Positions 19,591 through 27,792 of a stretch of DNA of 64,000 nucleotides are shown here, piece by piece. The stretch is from Shewanella atlantica. GTDB lineage: Bacteria; Pseudomonadota; Gammaproteobacteria; Enterobacterales; Shewanellaceae. The position numbers were made by a program, and so were the translations under genes. The stretch spans positions 496,001 to 560,000 of the forward strand of contig NZ_RXNV01000003.1 in assembly GCF_003966265.1 (NCBI RefSeq), read 5' to 3'. The notes below the pieces were generated by a model that saw only the letters and a list, made by a program, of their open reading frames with translations, did not search any database and was not told where the DNA came from. Each line of letters opens with the position of its first letter. Position 1 is the first letter of the stretch.

Positions 19591-19823
19591 TCATATTCCT
19601 TCTATGATTTAATGATACAAATATGCTTTAAATATCAAACTTGAAATAATACAGATGGTGATAAATGACTCACTCATATTTTTTCCATGTTTTAATGATA
19701 CAAATATGCTTTAAATATCAAACTCGAATTTATACAGATGGTGATAAATGACTCACTCATATTTCTTGAATGTTTTAATGATACAATGCTATTTAGATAT
19801 AAAACTCAAAATGACGCAGGTCC
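19575..19823. repeat. three 83-bp tandem repeats in the torS-torT intergenic region
   Basis: Units start at 19575, 19658 and 19741, each with GTGATAAAT-GACTCACTCATAT. They continue to the TTTAATGATACAA and TTTAAATAT/CAAACT blocks. The first two are almost identical; the third has drifted in its second half. The first unit includes the torS start codon. Each unit holds a degenerate TorR-type site. Confidence 0.92.
19590..19771 (+). promoter_or_regulatory. three degenerate TorR-like sites, one per 83-bp repeat
   Basis: CTCATA-TTCC-TTCTAT (19590-19605), CTCATA-TTTT-TTCCAT (19673-19688) and CTCATA-TTTC-TTGAAT (19756-19771). The first hexamer differs from TTCATA in one base and the N4 spacing is right; the second hexamer is degenerate. 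At 83 bp apart (close to eight helical turns) the three sites face the same side of the DNA. Confidence 0.45.
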
Positions 19824-20930
19824 ATGATTGTGAAACAGTGCCTACAGAGCAAAATAAACTCATTTATAATCTGTTTATTGCCGCTTTTTTTTACGGTGAA
19901 CGTACATAGCACGCCGTCCTCATTAAACTGGTCATTAGAGCAACGCACTCCCTATAATGCCAAAATTCAACACGCTTCAGCTCTGAATTATCATCCTCTT
20001 AAAAATACCATAAAGCCATGGAAAATATGCGCCTTAGTGCCTCATCTTAAAGATGCCTATTGGATTGGCATCGATTACGGCTTAGTTCAACATGCTAAAG
20101 CGCTCAATATCAAACTCGAGCTATTTGAGGCTGGGAGTTATTATGGAAAAAAGAAGCAGTTAAGCCAACTATCTCACTGCATGAGCCATGACTACGACGC
20201 TATTTTACTCGGCAGTGTCGACCCTAAGCTTTTATCCTATTACTACGACCCTATCACTAAGCCTGTCATCGCGCTGGTTAACCGAATCGACAGCCCGAAA
20301 ATTAAGACCCGAGTCGGCGTCAGCTGGTATCAGATGGGCTGGCATGCCGGTCACTTCATTAAAGATCAGGTAGAAAATACCCGTTCTGAGACGCGTAATG
20401 GCGAGGAGCCAGCCAAAACGACCCTCGCCCTGTTGACCGGTCCCGAAAAACAGGGAGGCAGTGATTGGGTCGAACAGGGGATCATGGCCGCCCTCGAGAA
20501 TAGTCTGGTGACAGTTTCATCCATTCGCCACGCGGATAACAACCGTAATCTCTACCGGGATCAACTGCATCACCTGCTTAACGATCAAACCCCAGACTAT
20601 ATCTTAGGCAGCGCCGTCGCTATCGAAGCCGCCATAGGTGAAATACAACATAAAAAGGTCGCGGAGCGGGTAAAACTGGTCAGCAGCTATCTATCCCCCG
20701 CCGTACTGCGTGGTTTATTCAGAAATAAAGTTGCCTTCAGTAGCGATGATTTAGTTGTGCTGCAGGGAAAACTGGCCATAGATATTATGGTGAGGGTACT
20801 GGAAGGCGCTGGGGAGTTTGGAGATATCGGCCCCGCCATTCAGATGCTACAAAAAGATGTGCTAAACGATAACATTTTAAGCGACAGCCTGGCTCCCGCC
20901 GAGTTTTATCCCATTTACAGAGTTAACTAA
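19824..20930 (+). CDS. torT: periplasmic TMAO-sensing protein TorT
   Basis: A 368-residue periplasmic binding protein (type I fold, sugar-binding-protein-like). A signal peptide (SFIICLLPLFFTVNVHS, cut near residue 29) precedes a two-lobe body. The motifs WKICALVPHLKDAYWIGIDYG and CMSHDYDAILLGSVDP are family features. TorT hands the TMAO signal to the periplasmic domain of TorS. It is divergent from torS and close to torR, as expected. The last codons lie in a 16-bp repeat, so the C-terminus (RVN) may have been formed by that repeat. Confidence 0.9.
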   Translation: MIVKQCLQSKINSFIICLLPLFFTVNVHSTPSSLNWSLEQRTPYNAKIQHASALNYHPLKNTIKPWKICALVPHLKDAYWIGIDYGLVQHAKALNIKLELFEAGSYYGKKKQLSQLSHCMSHDYDAILLGSVDPKLLSYYYDPITKPVIALVNRIDSPKIKTRVGVSWYQMGWHAGHFIKDQVENTRSETRNGEEPAKTTLALLTGPEKQGGSDWVEQGIMAALENSLVTVSSIRHADNNRNLYRDQLHHLLNDQTPDYILGSAVAIEAAIGEIQHKKVAERVKLVSSYLSPAVLRGLFRNKVAFSSDDLVVLQGKLAIDIMVRVLEGAGEFGDIGPAIQMLQKDVLNDNILSDSLAPAEFYPIYRVN

Positions 20931-20963
20931 AGGCAGAGTTAACTAAAGGCAGAGTTAACTAAA
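20919..20963 (+). repeat. 16-bp tandem repeat overlapping the torT stop
   Basis: AGAGTTAACTAAAGGC is present 2.8 times. Each unit contains GTTAACTAA, so each carries the stop codon in phase with the first. Confidence 0.85.
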
Positions 20964-20969
20964 AAATCA

Positions 20970-21040
20970 TAAGTTATAAGTCGTAAGTTTTAAGTGGTAA
21001 GTAAAAGCAGTCGACTTACAGCATAAAACTTACAACTTAT
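20970..21040. repeat. inverted 7-bp-period TAAGTNN arrays
   Basis: Five units read TAAGTTA, TAAGTCG, TAAGTTT, TAAGTGG, TAAGTAA (20970-21004). About four units of the same type follow on the opposite strand (21013-21040), so the region can fold into a long hairpin (GTAAGTTTTA pairs with TAAAACTTAC). It lies between convergent torT and torR and may also stop transcription. Confidence 0.8.
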
Positions 21041-21049
21041 GGCTGACGC

Positions 21050-21760
21050 TTAACCATCCACCGAGGCTGAGAACAGGTACCCTTCGCCGTGTACGGTGAC
21101 AAACAGCTCCGCATCGAGCTTGTTTCTCAGTCGTCTGATGATCACATCTATGGTTCTGTCATTCACATCCTGATTGCGATGACTCGTCTGCTGCATTAAA
21201 CGCTCCCGAGACAACACTTGCTGTGGATGAAGGGCAAATGCCGCTAACAACTCAAACTCGGCCTTAGTCAGCTTTATCAATTCATCGCCATAGCGCAATT
21301 TACGACTGTTAAGCTCGAGCACATAATTATCGAAGGCAATCTCATCATCTTTCTGGTCGAGTTGCTCGACCACGGCTTTCTCCGCTTTCTTTACTAACGA
21401 CATCCGCCAAAGCAGATTCTTAACCCTGACGAGCAGCTCTCGCAGTTCGAAGGGCTTAGTCACATAATCATCGGCACCCATCTCGAGACCAATGATCTTA
21501 TCGATAGCTTCATCACGCCCGGTCACCAGGATGATGCCGACATCGGAGCGGCTGCGTAACTCTCTGGCCAGACTCAAGCCGTCGACGCCGGGAAGATTGA
21601 TATCTAACATAACCAGATCGATGTGCTGACGATTGAACTCATTCCACATCTGTTCGCCATCTTGAGCCTCATGAACCCGATAGCCCTCTTTCTCAAAATA
21701 ACCTTTCAATCTTGCGCGAATGACAGCTTCATCATCAACAACCAGTACGTTATACGCCAC
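21050..21760 (-). CDS. torR: TMAO response regulator TorR
   Basis: A 236-residue OmpR/PhoB-type regulator. The receiver has the acidic pair DDE near the start, phospho-Asp in MLDINLPG, and the TGRDE and KPFELREL switch positions. The winged-helix C-terminal domain ends in DRTIDVIIRRLRNKL and VTVHGEGYLF. I prefer a GTG start at 21760 (MAYNVLVVDDE), because GGGG lies nine bases upstream and the length matches TorR; the alternative GTG at 21775 has its ribosome site in the wrong place. It activates torECAD, and a TorR-like site upstream suggests autoregulation. Confidence 0.9.
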   Translation of the reverse strand: MAYNVLVVDDEAVIRARLKGYFEKEGYRVHEAQDGEQMWNEFNRQHIDLVMLDINLPGVDGLSLARELRSRSDVGIILVTGRDEAIDKIIGLEMGADDYVTKPFELRELLVRVKNLLWRMSLVKKAEKAVVEQLDQKDDEIAFDNYVLELNSRKLRYGDELIKLTKAEFELLAAFALHPQQVLSRERLMQQTSHRNQDVNDRTIDVIIRRLRNKLDAELFVTVHGEGYLFSASVDG

Positions 21761-21796
21761 GGTAACTAACCCCACCTCTGAACACTCCCTACATTA

Positions 21797-21812
21797 TTCA
21801 CATTTTCTCATA
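21797..21812 (+). promoter_or_regulatory. TorR-like site upstream of torR
   Basis: TTCACA-TTTT-CTCATA has the same TTTT spacer and N4 spacing as the torE operator but two mismatches. It sits about 40 bases upstream of the torR start. Autoregulation of torR by TorR is known in Shewanella, so the site is plausible. Confidence 0.5.
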
Positions 21813-22001
21813 TTTGCATATAAGCAATGCGTAAAATATTCCCGCTTAATGGCATTTATTGTTCAATTTTTAGCGCTGAGATCAATGAAAGCAGATTTAT
21901 AGTCGTAGATTTTTTACTCTGACTATAAACTGGCTTATGCTTATGCCTAAGCGTATAAATTTTTTCAAGATCTTTTCTGACAACCAGATTAAGGATAGCG
22001 T

Positions 22002-22373
22002 ATGGATGAGAGACGTCAGTTTTCCCGTATATTATTTGATACTAAAGCCAGCCTTACACAGGGCATCAATATATGGACCACGAAAATTCATGACTTAAGC
22101 CTGAACGGTGCCTTAGTCGAAGAGCCCGCCGATTTCGCTATCGGTAATGGAGCCCTGTTCCTCAGCTTCTCCCTGCCCGACTCAGATATCGAGTTAACCA
22201 TGGAAGCCGAACTCGCTTATAAGGAAAAGGGACAACTGGGATTAAGCTGCATCCATATCGACGTCGACAGCATCAGCCATCTACGCCGGATGCTGGAACT
22301 GAACCTGGGGGACTCGGCCCTACTTAACAGGGAGCTGGAACACTTCATCGATGTGCACGATAGAAAAGACTAA
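22002..22373 (+). CDS. PilZ-domain protein
   Basis: A 123-residue single-domain PilZ protein. The c-di-GMP-binding pattern is complete: RRQFSR near residues 4-9 (RxxxR) and DLSLNGA near 31 (D/N-x-S-x-x-G). Such proteins act as cytosolic effectors of c-di-GMP in motility or biofilm formation; the target is unknown. It stands alone on the plus strand and ends in a terminator. Confidence 0.85.
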   Translation: MDERRQFSRILFDTKASLTQGINIWTTKIHDLSLNGALVEEPADFAIGNGALFLSFSLPDSDIELTMEAELAYKEKGQLGLSCIHIDVDSISHLRRMLELNLGDSALLNRELEHFIDVHDRKD

Positions 22374-22387
22374 CCAATCAACATCCG

Positions 22388-22411
22388 CCACCTTCGAATG
22401 AAGGTGGTTTT
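22388..22411 (+). terminator. terminator after the PilZ gene
   Basis: CCACCTTC-GAAT-GAAGGTGG followed by TTTT, 15 bases after the stop codon. Confidence 0.85.
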
Positions 22412-22449
22412 ACATTTAAGTCTGTTTCTTTGAGATTGGGTGGATGGTT

Positions 22450-22543
22450 GAAGGTTTAACCTTCATGGCTATTTATCACCTGCGGTGAGCTTACGTGTAA
22501 GCAATCTCTCGGTACGATGACTCTTGATTTCAAAAGAGTCATC
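22450..22543. other. row of four perfect hairpins in non-coding DNA
   Basis: Four consecutive palindromes: GAAGGTTTAACCTTC (22450-22464), TCACC-TGC-GGTGA (22476-22488), GCTTACGTGTAAGC (22489-22502), and a 10-bp stem GATGACTCTT/AAGAGTCATC with an 8-base loop (22516-22543). There is no open frame of note between 22374 and 22840. Function unknown; could be a structured RNA or a remnant of a mobile element. Confidence 0.65.
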
Positions 22544-22840
22544 CTTGGGCGCTCTGCGATTTCAAACAACGTCCATGTTTAAATGCCATTTCGATATCCC
22601 TACCTCTCGCTCGGAAAGTGTCACTTAGTAATACCTCGCCCTGAAATCGAAGTCCTCGATCTCACTTACACCTAGTAATTTATCTCTTCGATTATATAAA
22701 CTCTCGGTTTCTCCAGACAAAATGGCCATTGCCACACAGAAGTACTACTGATAAATTACTAAAATAATTATGAATAAGTTTCACTCTTGCGATTGAATAA
22801 CAATCCGCGGGGTGTTTATCGGAATTCACGCCAATACGCT

Positions 22841-23149
22841 ATGAAGTTGCATATGGATGATTCAGATTCTGTATTAAGTCACAAAATATGGTTAACCATT
22901 TTAAGTGCGTTGATTTTAATACCGTGCTTCTATTCCGTTATGGGTATTTATGGTTCATTTGACACCAACAACCCTAGGCATAATGAAGGGCTTTTGGTAG
23001 CAGGCGTTATGTTTTTGTACTCATCAATTGTCTGGTTGTCGTACTTATATGTATTATTTAAAGCACGCAACACTGTAAAACTCAAATTCAAACTACTAAC
23101 AGCTATACCATTCAGTATAATGTTAGTTTGTTTTTTCTATGCTTTATAA
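22841..23149 (+). CDS. small hypothetical membrane protein
   Basis: An unrecognised protein of about 102 residues from the ATG at 22841 (MKLHMDDSDSV); another ATG at 22853 and an upstream TTG at 22787 are alternatives. It has three hydrophobic segments (IWLTILSALILIPCFYSVMGI, GLLVAGVMFLYSSIVWLSYLYVLF, LLTAIPFSIMLVCFFYAL). The gene is AT-rich and lies in a patch of non-coding DNA unlike its neighbours, which hints at recent arrival. Ribosome site weak. It may be an accessory gene without a function readable here. Confidence 0.5.
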   Translation: MKLHMDDSDSVLSHKIWLTILSALILIPCFYSVMGIYGSFDTNNPRHNEGLLVAGVMFLYSSIVWLSYLYVLFKARNTVKLKFKLLTAIPFSIMLVCFFYAL

Positions 23150-23159
23150 TACAACTTAA

Positions 23160-23560
23160 CAAACTGTTTAATAAAGAATAAAGCACTGTTAGTTGTATTT
23201 CGTTTCTCAAAATTTTACCCAACAATATTTTGCCCATTAACGAAGGTGTAAAAGCTCCAAGTTACCCACACTTAGTAGACATGGTAATCCCCCCGAAAAA
23301 CCACGGTGTTCATAAGTAGAATTTTCTCGTAATCTGTAACTAAGAACCTAAATCGAAGAGAAGAACATTCAGGTGCGAACGCGGCTGTGACCTTCCGTGA
23401 CAGGGATGTCACGGCAGAGCCCACAGGGATTGTGCTTGCGGCGTGTCACAGAAGTGTTTGCACATTCGGCGAGCCGCAGGCTATAGAGTCAAACGAGCCT
23501 ATGGTTTGCACAAAGCGATCAAACATCAAATCAGCCAAATGAAACCTGAAAAAATTAATA
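23160..23560. other. non-coding stretch with a CCGTGACA palindrome
   Basis: No open frame of note. It contains the hairpin CCGTGACA-GGGA-TGTCACGG (23395-23414) inside a GC-richer block running to about 23480, with an AT-rich left part (23160-23350). The shape suggests a dispersed intergenic element or an insertion remnant; I cannot name it. Confidence 0.4.
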
Positions 23561-23563
23561 GAG

Positions 23564-24937
23564 TTAATTTATTAACTCAAGCAACTCATGGATAGTCTTT
23601 ACCGGATTGATCTTAGCCCCTAACCCTTCCATCGACTTGTGGTAGTTGCGGAAAGGAATAAATACTTCGGTAAATCCATGTTGAACCGCCTCTTTCACCC
23701 GCGGCACGCCGCTATCTATCGGGCGGACATCGCCATTCAGGCTTAGCTCCCCCATGATGCAGGTGGTTCTTGGGACAACGAAATCATTTAGGCTGCTTAG
23801 CAGGGCGGTGACCAACGCCAGATCAATACAGGTTTCTGACTCATCGATTTTTAAGCCACCGACTAAGTTGAAATAGGTATCGTGAAAAATCTTCGTTTTG
23901 GTGTGTTTACGCAAGATCCCCGTCAGCATCTTGATGCGGTTCATATTTAACCCGACACAGACTCGCTGGGGGAACTCACCCTCAGTTTCTGTGGTTAAGC
24001 ACTGGATTTCCAGCAGCAGGTTACGATTGCCTTTACGAATACAGGTAATGGCCGCCCCCGGAGACTGGGTGGTCGAGCCGGAGAGGAATATTTCACTGGG
24101 GTTATCGACACTGAGCATGCCGCGTTCGGTCATCTTGAAGATCCCGACGGTGTCGACATCTCCGAAACGGTTTTTATTGGCTCTGAGGGTACGCACCTGA
24201 CCGTCGTTGCACTCCAGGTGGGTAAGACAGTCGACGATATGAATCAAGGTCTGTGGGCCGGCGGTTTCATTATTTTTATTCACATGTGCCACGAGGAACA
24301 TGGTGACGTTATTCTGCTTGCAGTATTGCGTCAGTGCCTGAGCGCTGCTTTTAACTTGCGAGGGGGAGCCCGGGCTACCATTGGCTAAGTCGGTCACCAC
24401 CGCCTGAATCGAGTCAATCACAGCAAACTTAACCTGCTTCGCCTCGAGTTCGGCAATAATGGCTTCGACGCTCGTTTCCGCCATCAGATACAGGTTATCT
24501 TCATTGCAGTTTAACTTAAGACGATTCACACGGTTTTTAAACTGTGACAACGACTCCTCAGCAGTACAGTAGAGTGAAGGCATCAACTGCGACATGCGAG
24601 AGACGAGATCGGATAATATGGTGGTCTTACCCGCCCCAGGGTCACCGGAGATAATATTCACCGAGCCGGTAGTTAAACCGCCACACAGAACCCGGTCAAG
24701 TTCGCCTATGCCTGTTAGCATCTTTTCGGCTTCAACTTCCTTAACTTCATTTAGCTTCTTAGAGCCTCCACCAACGGCACCGGCATAACCCGACACTGAG
24801 GCGCCGGCAGACTTAACCGCACCTAATCGAACTTCGGTGATGGTATTCCATTCATGACATGCACTGCACTGGCCTTGCCATCTGGGAAAGTCCTGACCAC
24901 ATTCATTACACACATATGCTGTTTTATTTTTAGCCAT
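23564..24937 (-). CDS. radA: DNA repair/recombination ATPase RadA
   Basis: A 457-residue RecA-like branch-migration factor in recombinational repair. The N-terminal zinc finger (CNECGQDFPRWQGQCSACHEW) is followed by the Walker A motif GDPGAGKTT, the RadA signature KNRFGD and the C-terminal Lon-protease-like domain (QRVCVGLNMNRIKMLTGIL onward). Full length. In E. coli it is next to serB; here two genes (a PilZ protein and a hydrolase) lie between them. Confidence 0.95.
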   Translation of the reverse strand: MAKNKTAYVCNECGQDFPRWQGQCSACHEWNTITEVRLGAVKSAGASVSGYAGAVGGGSKKLNEVKEVEAEKMLTGIGELDRVLCGGLTTGSVNIISGDPGAGKTTILSDLVSRMSQLMPSLYCTAEESLSQFKNRVNRLKLNCNEDNLYLMAETSVEAIIAELEAKQVKFAVIDSIQAVVTDLANGSPGSPSQVKSSAQALTQYCKQNNVTMFLVAHVNKNNETAGPQTLIHIVDCLTHLECNDGQVRTLRANKNRFGDVDTVGIFKMTERGMLSVDNPSEIFLSGSTTQSPGAAITCIRKGNRNLLLEIQCLTTETEGEFPQRVCVGLNMNRIKMLTGILRKHTKTKIFHDTYFNLVGGLKIDESETCIDLALVTALLSSLNDFVVPRTTCIMGELSLNGDVRPIDSGVPRVKEAVQHGFTEVFIPFRNYHKSMEGLGAKINPVKTIHELLELIN

Positions 24938-25107
24938 AGCTCTTTTATTAGGAAGATAGATTATCAGCGATTACCGAGGGCCGATTATGACCTAAGATAT
25001 CAGCTTGAGAAAGCGACTTTTCCATTGCAGCCCATTTCCTCAGGACTCAAGTGGGAATCAACAAGCCGAAAGCTAAATGATAGTGACTAATAATAAGGAG
25101 TTATAAT

Positions 25108-25209
25108 ATGATGGTCGCGGTAATTAGCCATCAAGAAGTGCCGTTAGCTGCCGACATAATACTATCAGCAATACAATGCTATCATCGACATAGCATTAAC
25201 CTTAGCTAG
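25108..25209 (+). CDS. possible 33-residue small ORF
   Basis: AAGGAG is seven bases before an ATG opening MMVAVISHQEVPLAADIILS and ending at 25209, just before the large PilZ gene. The ribosome site is far better than chance usually provides, but no family is recognised and the peptide is short, so this may be a leader peptide or nothing. The remainder of 24938-25236 holds nothing else I can see. Confidence 0.3.
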   Translation: MMVAVISHQEVPLAADIILSAIQCYHRHSINLS

Positions 25210-25236
25210 AATACGTCCATAAGAAGAAGCGAGTAG

Positions 25237-27651
25237 ATGAGTTTAGACGAACATAGCGCCCTAATTGAACAACTTAAGCCCCTATTAATGGAGCCCGATT
25301 TTCAGGAGCTATTTCAGCAACTGACAGCAGATGAATCAAATTCCACCCGCTTCTTGCTGAAAATGGAACTCAATCGAATATCTTCGCCTTGCAGTCGTAT
25401 CATAGATCTCAGAGATAAGTCTGAACTCCCCTGTGAAGAGGTGACCCACAACAATCAGCATCACTATCTTGATGGGCCCGCTAAAGAGAGCTTTATGCAG
25501 TCTATGGCGCTCTATCGCGACCAATATACTTTAGGGGTGTATGAACAGGTCATAGAAACACATAAACAGCGTAAGCTAAAGCTACGTAGTGGTGAAAATA
25601 ACCAAAACAACGGCCAGCTCACCCCCTTTATCGCAAAGGGTGTCGTATTAGGTAATTACTTCAATCGCAGTGAAGAGAGGATGAATTACAGCATTCGGAT
25701 CTCGACACTGCAATCGGGAAGAGTTGAAGTCCCCGGCATCACGGTCGATCTATCGGTTGGCGGTGCCCGGATAAGACTACCGCTGACACATAATTTCGAC
25801 CTGGATAAACCGATAAGAGTCAAATTGCTGGAGCTGAGCGAAGAGTATTATTATGAAGACCTTCAAAAAGGTGTGGATTATGAGATAGTCGACACACAGA
25901 CCAGCTCTGAGTATTGCTGGATGCGTCTCAAACGTATCGGCGGCACCGAAGAGCTGGCAACCATGCTGTCGAACCTGATTAAAGGCTATAAGTATCGCTA
26001 TAAGGTCGATATCAATGACGTTTTAGTAGCGGCAACAGGGCTGGGCTTTGAGCGTCACTATCTCCCTCATCTTCCTCACCTGCCGTTATTTGTCGAATCC
26101 GATGATGGCCAGTATAAGGTCACTCATAAGCTCCTCAGTCGCGATAATCAGCAGTTGCAATTTTTCTTTAGGGATGAGCAGGATATCAGTCAACTACCGG
26201 GCATGTTATCGAGTCAAAGGTTAGACGCGCTGCTCAGGGAGCCGGACAACAAAGATCATAGCCTGTTCTTCTGCTTCACCTTTCAGGCCCAGGGCCGCCT
26301 CTTTTTTTACTCGGCAACATTAGCCGAACTAAAAAGTAAAAACCTATTGGCGCTGTTTCTCAGCTTTGGGGCAACTAAAGCTTCCTGGAAGGTCTTTAAG
26401 TTAGCGCATCATGAGATAGATCACAGCCAATGCTACAAAGCCAGCATAATCCCCGGTGATGATAGCGGCTACTCGGCACTGACCGAGGCACAGCTAAAAC
26501 GATTCACTCATGTATTACAACTGATAAACCTCACAGCCGAACACGCTCAGGTCGATTATCAAGCCTGGGATTGTAAGAGTGATAGAAAAGTTAACGAACT
26601 GAAGATATTTGGCCAACAGAAAGTCACCACCAACCCAATAAAGCTACTGTCACTTCAATTCAGCGAGAGAAGAAATGAGGCACGCTTCGCCTTTAAAACT
26701 CAGGTAAATATAAACCAGGGAAAAGTAACCGCGACAGGTTTTACCCACGACATATCGAGTAAAGGGCTGCAGCTCACCTTAGAGCACCCGATTCAATTTG
26801 ATAAGACTGCACCGCTATTGTTGAGCTTCCCTAAATTACAGCCGCTTGCAGGTAAGACTAAACTCAATCATCTCGCTTATCGATTGATAAGAACCAGAAA
26901 GAATAGCGTCACCATTCATCTGGCTGCCGTTATGGGACATACCCCCCATGCAGGGGTTGAGTTTTTAAATAAACTCATCATCCATAATGAGGAGAAGCTG
27001 GAAAAGGTCACAGAAGCGCACAGTGAGACCAAAGAGCTGGCCGATGGGTTAAAAAACTTGTTGATGCGCCATTTAGACTCGGTTCCTTTCTTTATTGAAA
27101 AAACGGCCAAATCGGCACAACTTACAACGCTGGGGATAGGCACTCATAAAAATGTCATCATGGATCTTTTCGCCGCAACAGCCTCTGAACATTTAGAGTA
27201 CAATTTAGAATCTCTGCTTAAAGATGGTCGTTTGAAAAAACAGTTTATCGATCCCATCAGGGCCATGAAGCCTCAACATGGATTAGAGTATTTCGAAGTC
27301 TATCTTCAGGTATCGAGACAATCTCAGGGCCAGGTCAGAGTTAAGTGTCTTCCTCCGGAGGAGATTGGTGATATCACCGCCAGACAGCACTTTATCAACC
27401 AGAGTAATAATCTGGGGCGTTTTATGGCGCTTAGAGTCTATCGGGGAGCTTCGGGAAAACCGGACCTGAATTACATACGTCGGGAGCTCGAATATATCAA
27501 CGCACATGCTCCACATAAATCTAAGAAATTAGAGGAGCTGTTATGGAAGATAATCGGTGTTGGTGAACTACTGGATATTACCGAAGAGGTTCAGCTGAGG
27601 TACCCAGAGCTTTATGGAGCCCCAGAGAAGCAACTTAAGGTCTCGGCCTGA
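25237..27651 (+). CDS. large protein with two PilZ domains
   Basis: An 804-residue soluble protein. The N-terminal 150 residues are helical and unrecognised. PilZ-type segments occur near residues 150-250 (VDLSVGGARIRLP) and 465-580 (RRNEARFAFKTQV, then HDISSKGLQLTLE), both with the D/N-x-S-x-x-G pattern and the second also with an Arg-rich entry motif. The remaining C-terminal part (about 600-804) is unrecognised. A c-di-GMP-responsive cytosolic role is inferred from the domains. Monocistronic as far as can be seen. Confidence 0.78.
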   Translation: MSLDEHSALIEQLKPLLMEPDFQELFQQLTADESNSTRFLLKMELNRISSPCSRIIDLRDKSELPCEEVTHNNQHHYLDGPAKESFMQSMALYRDQYTLGVYEQVIETHKQRKLKLRSGENNQNNGQLTPFIAKGVVLGNYFNRSEERMNYSIRISTLQSGRVEVPGITVDLSVGGARIRLPLTHNFDLDKPIRVKLLELSEEYYYEDLQKGVDYEIVDTQTSSEYCWMRLKRIGGTEELATMLSNLIKGYKYRYKVDINDVLVAATGLGFERHYLPHLPHLPLFVESDDGQYKVTHKLLSRDNQQLQFFFRDEQDISQLPGMLSSQRLDALLREPDNKDHSLFFCFTFQAQGRLFFYSATLAELKSKNLLALFLSFGATKASWKVFKLAHHEIDHSQCYKASIIPGDDSGYSALTEAQLKRFTHVLQLINLTAEHAQVDYQAWDCKSDRKVNELKIFGQQKVTTNPIKLLSLQFSERRNEARFAFKTQVNINQGKVTATGFTHDISSKGLQLTLEHPIQFDKTAPLLLSFPKLQPLAGKTKLNHLAYRLIRTRKNSVTIHLAAVMGHTPHAGVEFLNKLIIHNEEKLEKVTEAHSETKELADGLKNLLMRHLDSVPFFIEKTAKSAQLTTLGIGTHKNVIMDLFAATASEHLEYNLESLLKDGRLKKQFIDPIRAMKPQHGLEYFEVYLQVSRQSQGQVRVKCLPPEEIGDITARQHFINQSNNLGRFMALRVYRGASGKPDLNYIRRELEYINAHAPHKSKKLEELLWKIIGVGELLDITEEVQLRYPELYGAPEKQLKVSA

Positions 27652-27713
27652 ACCAGTAAACTACTCTTCTTGGTAAAAAATTATTGGAAAAAGTAAAATG
27701 CGGCTTGAGAGCA

Positions 27714-27770
27714 GTGTAGGAGCGGCTTCAGCCGCGAATACTTTGTGTAGGAGCGGCTTCAGCCGCGAAT
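27714..27770. repeat. two REP-type palindromes
   Basis: GTGTAGGAGCGGCTTCAGCC plus GCGAAT occurs at 27714-27739 and again at 27745-27770 in the same orientation. The core GCGGCT-TC-AGCCGC is palindromic. A third copy, inverted, is at 47567-47589. This is the layout of bacterial REP elements between convergent genes. Confidence 0.85.
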
Positions 27771-27792
27771 TTCAAGAATCCAGCCTAGCAAA

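Noticed and set aside
19581..19594. ATG at 19594 as the torS start
   Set aside because: It reads ATG-AGT-GAG then stops; the GTG at 19590 is in frame with the kinase and well placed to the ribosome site.
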